In this document: one piece after another, positions 1-10,500 of the stretch
How the letters are laid out: every line of letters begins with the position of its first letter
Numbering within the stretch: the first letter of the stretch is position 1
Source: Verrucomicrobiota bacterium
GTDB taxonomy: Bacteria; Verrucomicrobiota; Verrucomicrobiia; JADLBR01
Assembly: GCA_029560585.1 (NCBI GenBank)
Contig: JAKQKQ010000335.1
Location: forward strand, 62,001-126,000
DNA: 64,000 bases
Direction of reading: 5' to 3'
Notes under the pieces: model-generated
Databases searched by the model: none
Told to the model about the DNA's origin: nothing
The model's input: only the letters and a program-made list of their open reading frames with translations
Program-made: the position numbers and the translations under genes

Positions 1-48
1 CAATCGCGTCCATTCCCGAGGTCGCGTGGCGCGGTTACGATTTGCAAG

Positions 49-3000
49 ATGGATGGCGGTGCCAAGGCTGTGCGTGCTTGGGAGGAGGAGGTTGTCCTGC
101 CGACCTACGAGCCATCCGCGCCCGACCGGAATCCGATGTTCTTGGAGAGGCGCGTGTACCAGGGCAGCAGTGGGCGCGTATATCCGCTTCCGTTCATTGA
201 TCGCATCGCTGAGGAAAAGGTGCCGAGGCGATGGCGTGCGGTATGGCTGGAGAACGAGTACCTCCGCGTCATGATTCTGCCCGAGATCGGGGGACGGATC
301 CACAGGATGGTGGATAAGACCAACGGGTATGATCTCATCTACTACCAGTCGGTGATAAAGCCGGCGCTGGTTGGGTTGGCGGGCCCATGGATCTCGGGGG
401 GTATCGAGTTCAACTGGCCGCAGCACCATCGGCCGGCGACGTTCATGCCGGTGGATTTCCAGATCGAGCGGCACGGGGACGGCGCGGCGACGGTCTGGTG
501 CTCGGACCATGATCCGATGGCGCGGATGAAAGGCATGCACGGCGTGTGCCTGCATCAGGGGCGGGCCATCGTGGAACTGAAGGTCCGTGCCTACAACCGC
601 ACCCCCCACGTCCAGACGTTTCTCTGGTGGGCTAATGTCGCCACCCGTGTCCACGAGGCCTACCAGTCATTCTTTCCACCCGACGTGCGCTATGTCGCCG
701 ATCACGCGCGGCGCGCGACCAGCGCGTACCCACTGTGCCGTGGGCGGTACTACGGTGTGGACTATGGGGGCCGGGCTCGTCGGGGCGTTCCGTTGTCGGA
801 AAGGCCCGCGAGGTTCATCCCGCCGCATTCCGGGAGCAAGGATGGGAATCGAACGGCGAAAGCGATGCCGGGTTCGGCAGGGACGGGGCCATCGATATTC
901 CAATCGGGCAATGGGGAGGGGGCCCCGATGTACGCGCCCAACGATCTTTCCTGGTACGCGAACATCCCCGTGCCGACCTCGTACATGTGCATGGGATCGG
1001 CGGAAGATTTCTTTGGCGGGTATGACCATGCGGCGGGCGCGGGGATCATCCATATTGCCAATCATCACATCTCTCCCGGCAAGAAGCAGTGGACCTGGGG
1101 CAATCATGAATTTGGCTACGCCTGGGACAGGAATCTGTCGGATGACGAGGGGCCATATATCGAGATCATGGCAGGGGTGTACACGGACAATCAGCCAGAT
1201 TTTTCGTTCCTGATGCCGGGCGAGACGAAATCGTGGAGCCAGTACTGGTATCCGATTCGAGGGACTGGGCCGGCGCAGGCCGCAAACCTGAATGGCGCCG
1301 CGAGCCTGAATGTCGGCTCGGCGCGGATTCGGGTGGGCGTTTCGGTGACCTCCGAGTGCGTCGGCGCGAAGGTGAGGCTCGAGCGCCCGGGAGGCGCGAC
1401 CATGGAGTGGGACGCGGATCTGGCGCCGGGGCGACCTTTTTTGGTCGAATGCCCACAACCCAAGAAACGATGGCCGAACACAGGGGTGACGCTCCGCGTT
1501 CTCGATCGGACCGGGAAAGAGATCCTTTCGCACGAGAGCAAGAAACGTGCAGCGGGGCGTGTGCCTCCCGGCGCCGAGGAACCGCCGTCGCCCAGGGCGG
1601 TGGCGAGCGCGGATGAGCTGTACCTGATCGGTCTCCACCTCGCGCAGTACCGGCATGCGACGCGCTGCCCCACGCACTATTGGCGAGAGGCGCTACGGCG
1701 CGATCCGGGGGATGCGCGCTGCAACAACGCGGTCGGGGCGTGGCATCTTCGGCGCGGTGAATTTCTGGAGGCCGAGGGATATCTCCGGGCGGCGATCGCG
1801 CGGCTGACTGCGCGAAACGCGAACCCTTACAATGGGGAGCCATACTATAACTTGGGTTTGTGCCTCAGGTACCTGATCGACCTTGCGCCCGCGTCCAGGG
1901 AGGATGGATCCTGTGACCTCTTTGATGAGGCCTATGCGGCGTTTTATAAGGCCACTTGGAACAACGCCTGGCGAGCCGCGGGATTCCACGCGCTCGCGGA
2001 AATGGACAGCGTCCGCCACGAGTGGGCGAAGGCGCTCGATCACATCGAGTGCGCACTGCGCATGAATACCGAAAATCTGCGCGCCCGGAATCTCATGGCG
2101 CTTGTCCTGCGCAAGTTGGGGCGCGATGCCGAGGCGCGCCAGGCCATCGAGGAGGCGCTCGCGATCGACCCGCTGGACGCTTGGGCCCGGCACTTGGCGG
2201 GCGATGGATTCCCGTGCGACCTCCAGACGGCGATCGACGTGGCGGTGGATTGCGGGCGGGCCGGGTTCTTCTCGGAGGCGGTCGCATTGCTCGAGGGTGC
2301 TTTGGTCGCCCGTGCCGGGTCGCGCGATGCCCGTGATCTCGGGGCGATCCCGATGGCCCACTATGCGATGGGGTGGTTTCGTGAACGGGCGGGGGATGGG
2401 GTTGGCGCCAGCGCGAGCTTTCGCGATGCCCGCGCCCAACCGACCGACTATTGTTTCCCCTCACGACTGGAGGAGATCGCGATATTGGAGGCCGCCATCC
2501 GCGCCGACCCGGCCGACCCGCGGGCTCGCTACTATCTCGGCTGCCTGCTGTACGACAGGCGGCGCCATCGGGAGGCGATTGGGGCGTGGGAGCGGGCGGC
2601 GAGGCTGGGGCCGACGTTCCCGACCGTGTGGCGCAATCTCGGGATCGGGTATTTCAATGTGATGCGCCGGCCCGCGCGGGCGCGGATGGCCTACGAGCGC
2701 GCGTTTCGCGCGGATCCCACGGATGCGCGCGTGCTCTATGAGCGCGACCAATTGTGGAAACGGCTGGGCGAAAGGCCGGACAGGCGGCTCGGAGAGCTGA
2801 TGCGGTATCCGGGGCTGATCGAGCGGCGCGACGATCTATCGATCGAATTGTGCGCGCTGTACAATCAAGTGGGCCGCCACGGGGACGCGGCAAAGCTTCT
2901 CGAGGGGGGGCGTTTTCAGCCATGGGAGGGGGGCGAGGGATTGGCCCTCGGGCAACACGTTCGAACCCGGTTGGCACTGGGCCGCAAGGCGCTTGAGTCG

Positions 3001-3759
3001 GGCGACGCCGCGGCGGCCCGCGGCCATTTTGAGGCGGCGCTGCATCCGCCGGCGAATCTCGGCGAGGCGCGTCACCTGCTCGCCAATTGCAGCGATATCC
3101 GGTATTGGCTGGGCGTGGCCCACGAAGGTTTGGGAGATCGCGCCGCGGCGCGAAAGGAGTGGGGCTTGGCCGCGGAATCCGTCGGCGACTTTCAGGACAT
3201 GAGTGTCCGCACGTTCTCCGAACTCACGTATTTTTCGGCGCTGGCTTGCGGACGACTGGGGCGCGGGGATCGCATGCGGCGCCTGCTGCGCGACCTGCTG
3301 GCGCACGCGCGCGGGTTGGCCGTGGCCGAGGCGAAGACCGACTATTTTGCGACCTCGCTGCCGACGATGCTGTTGTTCGACGATGACTTGCGGCGCCGGC
3401 AGGCTACGGCGGCGCTCTTTCTTCAGGCGCAGGCGCAGATGGGACTGGGCAGGCAGGGGGAGGCGCGACGTTTGCTGCGGCGTGTCTTGGCCATAGATCC
3501 AAACCATGGCATGGCCGCAGATTTATTGATGGGAATGGCGGGGTCGGTGGTTGGCTCGAGAATAGGAAGATCCTGTGGGCCTCGCGAGAGACGATGGCTG
3601 GCAGGTTCGGCCGCCCTCCAGAATCACTCTTCATGTGTCGTGGCGCCCCCCCACAGGCGGACAGGCTGGCTGGCGGGCACGAAATCTGGTGGCTGTAAGA
3701 TAACCGAGGGCCGTGGCCGAACCGGTAACGGTTTGACCCGAAGAAGGAGGCGGAGATGA
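49..3759 (+). CDS. DUF5107 / tetratricopeptide-repeat protein
   Basis: The N-terminal part (about residues 8-400) reads as a DUF5107 domain: it carries the segments PTYEPSAPDRNPMFLE and YQGSSGRVYPLP and is rich in aromatic residues like aldose-epimerase-like beta-sandwich proteins. From about residue 520 to 1165 the protein is built of TPR helices (for example ALRMNTENLRARNLMALVLR and LAIDPLDAWARHLAGD). No signal peptide is visible. DUF5107-TPR proteins usually occur beside glycoside hydrolases and are thought to bind or process sugars; the exact reaction is unknown. The reading frame is open back to base 1, but the methionine at 49 fits the usual start of the family. The last ~70 residues are low-complexity and cover the next gene's ribosome binding site. 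The stop overlaps the GH27 start (ATGA), suggesting coupling. Confidence 0.85.
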   Translation: MDGGAKAVRAWEEEVVLPTYEPSAPDRNPMFLERRVYQGSSGRVYPLPFIDRIAEEKVPRRWRAVWLENEYLRVMILPEIGGRIHRMVDKTNGYDLIYYQSVIKPALVGLAGPWISGGIEFNWPQHHRPATFMPVDFQIERHGDGAATVWCSDHDPMARMKGMHGVCLHQGRAIVELKVRAYNRTPHVQTFLWWANVATRVHEAYQSFFPPDVRYVADHARRATSAYPLCRGRYYGVDYGGRARRGVPLSERPARFIPPHSGSKDGNRTAKAMPGSAGTGPSIFQSGNGEGAPMYAPNDLSWYANIPVPTSYMCMGSAEDFFGGYDHAAGAGIIHIANHHISPGKKQWTWGNHEFGYAWDRNLSDDEGPYIEIMAGVYTDNQPDFSFLMPGETKSWSQYWYPIRGTGPAQAANLNGAASLNVGSARIRVGVSVTSECVGAKVRLERPGGATMEWDADLAPGRPFLVECPQPKKRWPNTGVTLRVLDRTGKEILSHESKKRAAGRVPPGAEEPPSPRAVASADELYLIGLHLAQYRHATRCPTHYWREALRRDPGDARCNNAVGAWHLRRGEFLEAEGYLRAAIARLTARNANPYNGEPYYNLGLCLRYLIDLAPASREDGSCDLFDEAYAAFYKATWNNAWRAAGFHALAEMDSVRHEWAKALDHIECALRMNTENLRARNLMALVLRKLGRDAEARQAIEEALAIDPLDAWARHLAGDGFPCDLQTAIDVAVDCGRAGFFSEAVALLEGALVARAGSRDARDLGAIPMAHYAMGWFRERAGDGVGASASFRDARAQPTDYCFPSRLEEIAILEAAIRADPADPRARYYLGCLLYDRRRHREAIGAWERAARLGPTFPTVWRNLGIGYFNVMRRPARARMAYERAFRADPTDARVLYERDQLWKRLGERPDRRLGELMRYPGLIERRDDLSIELCALYNQVGRHGDAAKLLEGGRFQPWEGGEGLALGQHVRTRLALGRKALESGDAAAARGHFEAALHPPANLGEARHLLANCSDIRYWLGVAHEGLGDRAAARKEWGLAAESVGDFQDMSVRTFSELTYFSALACGRLGRGDRMRRLLRDLLAHARGLAVAEAKTDYFATSLPTMLLFDDDLRRRQATAALFLQAQAQMGLGRQGEARRLLRRVLAIDPNHGMAADLLMGMAGSVVGSRIGRSCGPRERRWLAGSAALQNHSSCVVAPPHRRTGWLAGTKSGGCKITEGRGRTGNGLTRRRRRR
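3744..3750 (+). promoter_or_regulatory. Strong ribosome binding site for the GH27 gene
   Basis: AAGGAGG lies five bases before the ATG at 3756. It sits inside the last codons of the upstream DUF5107 reading frame, where it is read as a run of arginines, so the upstream tail is probably not conserved protein. Confidence 0.8.
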
Positions 3760-5810
3760 AAGTGAGAATCGGTGACGATGCTGCTGGCGCGGATGATCTC
3801 ATGGGTGCGGTGTCCGGCGGGCGCGGCGGAAGATGGCGGGACGCGGGCTGGATTCTGGCCCTTGCCCTGGGCGCGGCGTCGGCGCTTGGCGAAGAGACCG
3901 TCTGGCTGGACGGCATGGATCTGTCGCACATGAGACAGGGGTGGGGTAAGCCGCAGGTCAATCGGTCGATCCGCGAAAAGCCGCTTTCGATTGGGGGGAA
4001 GAAGTTTGAACGGGGCGTGGGCACGCACGCCGAGAGCAAGCTCTGGGCGGTGCTGCCGGGGAGCGCGGGCAGGTTCCTGGCATCGGTGGGCGTGGACGAT
4101 ACGGCGGGACAACAGGGCACCGTGGTGTTTCGGATCAGTGCGGATGGCCGGAAGCTCTTCGACTCGGGCGTGATGCGCTGTGGCGATTCGGCCAAGTCCG
4201 TCGATGTGGCCCTGGCGGGCGTGACGAACCTGTTCCTGTTGGTGTCCGATGCCGGCGATGGAAGGACATGTGATCACGGTGATTGGGCGGAGGCCCGTTT
4301 CATCATTGCCGGAGGAAAGCCAGTCACGGCTTCTGGGCCCCTTGCGCTGAAGGAAGAGGCCGTGATCCTGACGCCCAAAGCGGGCCCGGCGCCGCGAATC
4401 AATGGGCCATCCGTCCACGGCTGCCGTCCGGGCAATCCTTTCATCTATCGTGTCCCGACGACCGGCGAGCGGCCGATCACGTTTTCCGCGGAGGGGCTGC
4501 CCGATGGATTGGTGCTCGACGCGGCGCAGGGGATCGTGACCGGAACGATTCGCGACCGAGGCGAGTATGTGGTGACGCTCCGGGCGAAGAACGAAAAGGG
4601 GGCGGCGGAGCGCAGGCTGCGGATCCTCTGTGGCGACAAGATCGCGCTGACGCCGACGATGGGCTGGAACCACTGGTACGCGCACTATAATAGGATTACC
4701 GATAAGATGATGCGCGACGCCGCGGACATCATGGTGTCCAGCGGCATGGCCGACATTGGCTATCAGTACGTGAGCATCGACGATTGCTGGATGAATGCGC
4801 CCGAGCACGCGGACCCGAAACGCGTCGGGCCGTTGCGGGACGAGCGGGGCGACATTCTGCCCAACCAGCATTTCCCAGACATGAGGGGACTTACGGATTA
4901 CATCCACGCGAAGGGCCTGAAAGCCGGGATCTACACATCGCCGGGTCCGTTAACGTGCGCGAAGTTCGCGGGCAGCTATGGCCACGAGGAGCAGGACGCC
5001 CGGAAGTTCGCCGAGTGGGGCTTCGATCTTCTGAAGTACGACTGGTGCAGCTATGGCAAGATCGCCGCCGGGGACAAGAGCCTGGAGATGATGCAGAAGC
5101 CATATCGCCTGATGGGTGGCATCCTGAAGAGGGTGCCACGCGACATCGTGTTCAATCTCTGCCAGTACGGCATGGGGGAGGTCTGGAAGTGGGGCGAGGA
5201 GATCGGCGGGCACTCGTGGCGGACGGCGGGCGATCTTGGATTTGAGCTGGATCGCGTTTTTGAGGTGGCGCTCGCGAATGCGGAGCACCGCGAGTGGAAT
5301 CGCCCCGGCGCTTGGAATGACCCCGACTATATCCAGATTGGGTGGGTGGGCAATGCGAGAGGGATGGGCGAACCGAAGCCATTCCCGATCACGCCCAGCG
5401 AGCAGTATTCATTCATGTCTCTATGGTGCCTGATGGCCTCGCCGTTATTCTACAGCGGAGACATGACACGGCTCGACGAGTTCACTCTGAACGTGCTCTG
5501 CAACCCGGAGGTCATCGAGGTGAACCAGGATCCGCTGGGGCAGTGCGCGCGGGTGGTGATGCTGGGGGAAGAGCTGTTCGCGATGGTCAAGGATATGGCC
5601 GACGGCAGCAAGGCGGTTGGGCTCTTCAACCAGGGCCAATTTCCCGCCGAGGTCTGCGCGAAGTGGTCGGATCTTGGGCTGGCTGGTGAATGGCGTGCGC
5701 GCGACCTCTGGCGGCAGAAGGACATGGGCGTGCTGCCGGAGCAGTGCGCGACAAGGTTGGCGCGGCGGGGGTGTTTTATGATGAGGCTTTGGAAGGATGT
5801 CGGAAAGTGA
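3756..5810 (+). CDS. GH27 alpha-galactosidase with NPCBM domain
   Basis: Exported hydrolase of terminal alpha-galactosides. Order of parts in the 684 residues: basic N-terminus, hydrophobic export segment near 31-45 (WILALALGAASALG), NPCBM carbohydrate-binding module (~48-190, with FERGVGTHAES), a putative Ig-like domain (~208-290) and the GH27 barrel (~300-600). The barrel begins PTMGWNHW and carries the KYD nucleophile motif (D429) and the RTAGD acid/base motif (D493); a beta domain follows. The start is fixed by AAGGAGG five bases upstream. It lies between a DUF5107 protein and a sugar porter, which fits release and uptake of galactose. Alpha-N-acetylgalactosaminidase or another GH27 specificity cannot be excluded. 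Confidence 0.93.
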   Translation: MKVRIGDDAAGADDLMGAVSGGRGGRWRDAGWILALALGAASALGEETVWLDGMDLSHMRQGWGKPQVNRSIREKPLSIGGKKFERGVGTHAESKLWAVLPGSAGRFLASVGVDDTAGQQGTVVFRISADGRKLFDSGVMRCGDSAKSVDVALAGVTNLFLLVSDAGDGRTCDHGDWAEARFIIAGGKPVTASGPLALKEEAVILTPKAGPAPRINGPSVHGCRPGNPFIYRVPTTGERPITFSAEGLPDGLVLDAAQGIVTGTIRDRGEYVVTLRAKNEKGAAERRLRILCGDKIALTPTMGWNHWYAHYNRITDKMMRDAADIMVSSGMADIGYQYVSIDDCWMNAPEHADPKRVGPLRDERGDILPNQHFPDMRGLTDYIHAKGLKAGIYTSPGPLTCAKFAGSYGHEEQDARKFAEWGFDLLKYDWCSYGKIAAGDKSLEMMQKPYRLMGGILKRVPRDIVFNLCQYGMGEVWKWGEEIGGHSWRTAGDLGFELDRVFEVALANAEHREWNRPGAWNDPDYIQIGWVGNARGMGEPKPFPITPSEQYSFMSLWCLMASPLFYSGDMTRLDEFTLNVLCNPEVIEVNQDPLGQCARVVMLGEELFAMVKDMADGSKAVGLFNQGQFPAEVCAKWSDLGLAGEWRARDLWRQKDMGVLPEQCATRLARRGCFMMRLWKDVGK

Positions 5811-5907
5811 TATCTCCAACCGAGGCGCGGGGGCACGGGCCGAGGCTGTTTCGGAATTAGGTGAACACCGAAACCTCCGCGCCCCGGCGGGAGAGAAGAG
5901 CGGACAT

Positions 5908-7332
5908 ATGATCACGCAGCCATCGGCGACCGGACCAGGCGAGCAGAATGGCGCCCACTACAACATGTCTTTCATCTGGATCGTCTCGCTCGTGGCGGCG
6001 ATGGGTGGGCTCCTGTTTGGCTATGATTGGGTGGTCATCGGCGGGGCAAAGCCCTTCTTCGAGCGTTACTTCCAACTGACGGATCCGGCGCTAAGTGGCT
6101 GGGCGAACAGCTGCGCTTTGATCGGGTGCTTATTCGGCGCGCTGGCGGCTGGCGCGCTGAGCGACAGGTTTGGGCGCAAGCGGCTACTGATCGCGGCGGC
6201 GTTGCTGTTTGGGGTGACGTCGATCGGCAACGCGCTGGCCGAGAGCTTCTCGGTTTTCGTGGCGTGGCGGATACTTGGCGGGGTGGCCATCGGCCTGGCA
6301 TCGAATCTTTCGCCGATGTACATCGCGGAACTTGCTCCGGCCCACCTTCGCGGGCGACTGGTGGCAATAAATCAACTGACGATCGTGGTCGGTATCCTGT
6401 TGGCGCAATACATCAACTGGGCGCTGGTGAGGGGTCTGCCGCCTGACGCGACGGACGCTTTCATCGCGGGCTCGTGGTACGGGCGGCAGGGTTGGCGGTG
6501 GATGTTTGGCCTCACGGCGGTGCCCTCGATGCTGTTTTTCATCAGCATGTTCTTTGTTCCGGAGAGCCCGAGGTGGCTGGCAAAAAATGGGCGCGAGTCG
6601 GCCGCGCGCTACGTGCTGACGCGCGTGGGTGGCGAGACCTTCGCGGCGCGCGCGATCGCGGACATCGAGGCCACGCTCGTGAACGAGGTGGCGAAGGTGG
6701 ACTTTCGGGAACTGCTGGAGCCGAAGATGCGGCGGGTGCTGTGGCTCGGGGTGGGGCTGGCGGTGTTCCAGCAATGGTGCGGGATCAATGTCATCTTCAA
6801 CTATGCGGAGGAGATTTTCCGTGCCGCGGGCTACGATATAACGGACACGATCAAGAACATCGCTTGGACGGGCTCGGTGAATATGGTGTTCACGTTCGTC
6901 GCCCTTGGGACCGTGGACCGACTTGGGCGACGCCCCCTGATGTTGCTGGGGGCGGCGGGCCTCGCGGTGATCTACGTGGCGCTGGGCGGGTGTTATGCCG
7001 CGGGTGTCCGTGGCCTTCCGATGCTGGCGCTGGTGCTGGCGGCTATCGGCTGCTACGCGATGTCTTTGGCCCCCGTGACCTGGGTGGTGATCTCGGAGAT
7101 TTTCCCCAACCGCATCCGTGGGGCGGCGATGGCGGTGGCGGTCATGGCCCTCTGGATCGCGTGTTTCTTGCTGACATTCACGTTCCCCTCGATGAATCGC
7201 GCGTTTGGCGCGGCGGGGACCTTCTGGATCTATTCCGCGATTTGTGCTGGGGGTTTTCTTTTCCTCTGGCTCCGCCTGCCGGAGACCAAGGGCAAGACAC
7301 TGGAGCAGATCGAGCGGGAGTTGGTAAAATGA
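5908..7332 (+). CDS. MFS sugar porter
   Basis: Inner-membrane sugar/H+ symporter of the sugar-porter family, 474 residues. Diagnostic motifs are LLFGYDWVVIGG in the first helix, DRFGRKR in the loop between helices 2 and 3 (86-92), the central PESPRWL, the QQWCGINVIFNYAEEIF helix and the C-terminal PETKGKTLEQIE. The frame is open back to 5797 inside the GH27 gene, but the ATG at 5908 is preceded by GGGAGAG and starts just before the hydrophobic core, so it is preferred. Its position directly after the GH27 gene suggests import of the released galactose; xylose, arabinose or glucose are equally possible from sequence alone. Confidence 0.93.
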   Translation: MITQPSATGPGEQNGAHYNMSFIWIVSLVAAMGGLLFGYDWVVIGGAKPFFERYFQLTDPALSGWANSCALIGCLFGALAAGALSDRFGRKRLLIAAALLFGVTSIGNALAESFSVFVAWRILGGVAIGLASNLSPMYIAELAPAHLRGRLVAINQLTIVVGILLAQYINWALVRGLPPDATDAFIAGSWYGRQGWRWMFGLTAVPSMLFFISMFFVPESPRWLAKNGRESAARYVLTRVGGETFAARAIADIEATLVNEVAKVDFRELLEPKMRRVLWLGVGLAVFQQWCGINVIFNYAEEIFRAAGYDITDTIKNIAWTGSVNMVFTFVALGTVDRLGRRPLMLLGAAGLAVIYVALGGCYAAGVRGLPMLALVLAAIGCYAMSLAPVTWVVISEIFPNRIRGAAMAVAVMALWIACFLLTFTFPSMNRAFGAAGTFWIYSAICAGGFLFLWLRLPETKGKTLEQIERELVK

Positions 7333-7527
7333 CCGTGGGCGCGGGTCCAGGCAGCAGACGCGGCACGCAGTTTCTTGAAGCGGTACGCGACGTTTTTGGG
7401 GTTCGGTCTCCAGAGAGTGCTTCCCGCGAGCGCAGATGAAAAGCCGATCCATCATTTTGGCGCAGGTGTCCCGGTTCCCCGGGTCCCTGATGGCGCCGAT
7501 GGTTCAAACGAGGGCAAGAGACGTCTC

Positions 7528-10500
7528 ATGAAAACTATCCATGCGATCATAGAAATCATGCGAAGCCTGATCGTTGCCTTGCTGGCAACGTTGTCTTGGA
7601 GCGATGTCGCGGCGGCCGAGCAACCGGCAATCCCTCTGGCGGGCGAGTGGCGGTTCGCGCTGGACCGGGATGATCGGGGCGCCGCCGAGCGCTGGTACGC
7701 GCGCGAGCTGGACGGGAAGGTGAAGCTGCCGGGCTCGCTTGCGGTGCAACGCATCGGCGATGACGTTGGAACCAATACCGTTTGGACGGGCGGGATCAAC
7801 GATCGCTCGTGGTTCGAGGCACCCGAATACGCAAAGTATCGCGAGCCCGGCAACATAAAGATCCCGTTCTGGCTGCAGCCGGAGAAGGTCTTTGTTGGGG
7901 CGGTCTGGTATCAGCGGGATATGGAAGTGCCAGAGGCATGGCGAGGACAGCGCATGGTCCTGAAGCTGGAGAGGCCTCACTGGGAGACTACAGTGTGGAT
8001 CGATGACCGGCTGGCGGGTTCGCGAGACAGCCTATCGACGGCGCACGTTTACGATCTCAGCGATCTCTTGGCGCCGGGCAAGCATCGCCTGACGATTCGC
8101 GTGGATAATCGGATGATCGCGGAGGTGGGCATCAACGCCCACAGCGTCTCCGATCACACGCAAGGCAATTGGAACGGTATCGTGGGCGAGATCAGTCTTC
8201 GAATGACAGGCCCGGTGTGGATCGATGAGGTGCAGGTATTCCCGAACGCGGAGAGGAAATCCGCCCGAGTCGAGGTGCGCCTCGGCAATCGCACGGGGGC
8301 GGCGGCCGATGGCGAGGTGACGTTGCACGCGCGGACGCGCAACGTGGACACGGTTCATGACGCGGCCCCGGCCAGTTTCCCGGTAACGGTCCGAACTTCC
8401 GGGACCACCGTCTCATTGGACTACCCCCTTGGCGATGGGGCGCGGTCTTGGGATGAGTTTTCCCCGGCGATCTACCGCCTTGAGGTGGCATGGGAAAGCG
8501 CGGGTGGCGGATCGGATGGCCGGTCGGTGGACTTTGGTCTGCGGGAGGTGAATACCGAGGGCACGCAGATCACGGTCAACGGGCGAAAGGTATTCCTGCG
8601 CGGGACGCTGGAGTGCTGCATCTTTCCTCTGACGGGACATCCGCCCACGGATGTCGAAAGCTGGAAGAGGATCATCCGGATCTGCCAGGCGCACGGCCTG
8701 AACCACATCCGATTCCATTCCCACTGTCCGCCGGAGGCGGCATTCACGGCCGCCGATGAAATGGGCTTTTACTATCACGTGGAGGTGGCCGCGTGGGTGA
8801 ATCAGGGCGCGACGATTGGCGATGGGAAACCGATCGATGCCTGGCTCTACGACGAATCCGAGCGCATCCGGCGCACCTATGGCAATCACCCTTCGTTTCT
8901 TCTGCTGGCGTATGGGAATGAGCCCGCGGGGAAAAACCATGCGGCGTGGCTCGCGGAATGGGTGAATCGTCACAGGGCCGAGGACCCGAGGCGCCTCTAC
9001 ACATCGGGCGCGGGTTGGCCGGAGATTCCCGAGAGCCAATACCATGTCACGCCCAAGCCGCGCATCCAGTCATGGGGTGGCGGGCTGCGCTCGCGCATCA
9101 ACGCCAAACCACCAGAGACCGTGACCGACTACCGCGATTTCGTCGCGTCGCACCCGCAGCCCGTCATCAGTCACGAGATCGGGCAGTGGTGCGTGTACCC
9201 CAACTTAGACGAGATCGCGAAGTACACGGGCCACCTAAAGGCGAAGAACTTCGAGATATTCCGCGAGACGCTCTCGGCCCGCGGCATGGGTCCGCAGGCG
9301 CACGACTTCCTTATCGCGTCGGGGAAACTCCAGGCGCTTTGTTACAAGGAGGAGATCGAGTCGGCGCTGCGAACGCCGGGCATGGCCGGATTCCAGTTGC
9401 TCGACCTGCACGATTTTCCCGGACAGGGCACGGCGCTGGTGGGCGTGCTGGACCCGTTCTGGGATTCCAAGGGATATATCGCCCCCAAGGAGTTTCGGCG
9501 GTTCTGCGGGCCGACGGTTCCTTTGGCGCGGCTGCGGAAACGGGTCTTCACGGTGACCGAGACGTTGGACGCCGGGTTGGAGCTGGCGCACTTCGGTGCC
9601 GGCCCCTTGGAGAACTGCGCGGTCATCTGGAACCTGGTGGACGATGGCGGCAAATCGGTCGCGACGGGGCATTTCGAGGCGCGGGGCATTCCGACGGGCC
9701 GCTTGAGCACTATTGGCGAAATCGGGATCGACCTGAAGCAGGTGACCGCCCCAGCGCGCTACAAGCTCGTCGTGGCCGTTGGACAGACCCAGGGTCTCTC
9801 GGCCATCGAGATCGCGCGCAACGACTGGGATGTCTGGGTCTACCCGGAGTCCATCACATCGCCCGAACCCGGCGATGTACACATCACGTGCGCGTTCGAC
9901 GAGGCGGCGCGGGCGAAACTGGATACTGGGGGGCGTGTGTTGCTGTTGGTCCCGCCACAGCGCGTGCGGGGGGACGGACTGGGGCCAGTGAAGATCGGTT
10001 TCTCGCCGATCTTTTGGAACACCGCATGGACCAAGCGCCAGGCGCCGCATACCCTGGGCATCCTCTGTGATCCGAAGCATCCGGCGCTGGCACAGTTCCC
10101 ATCCGATTTCCACACGAACTGGCAATGGTGGGAACTGGTGACGCGATCAAATCCATTCATCCTCAACGAACTACCTCGGGAATTGCGGCCCGTCGTGCAG
10201 GTCATCGATGACTGGGTGACTAACCGCAGATTGGCCCTGGCGTTTGAGGCGAGGGTCGGCAAGGGGAAACTCCTCGCATGCGGGATCGATCTTGGCACAG
10301 ATCTTGGCGCGCGCCCGGTGGCGCGGCAGATGAGGCAAAGTCTGCTGGCGTATGCGGCAAGTGGCGATTTCGCGCCAAAGGTTGCCCTGACGGCTGAGCA
10401 AGTCGCCTCGCTGATGCGTGAGCCCTCGAAAATGGAGGCCGCGGGCGGGTCGATTCTGCGGTGCGATAGTCAGGCCGACAACTATCCCGCGACAAACCTG

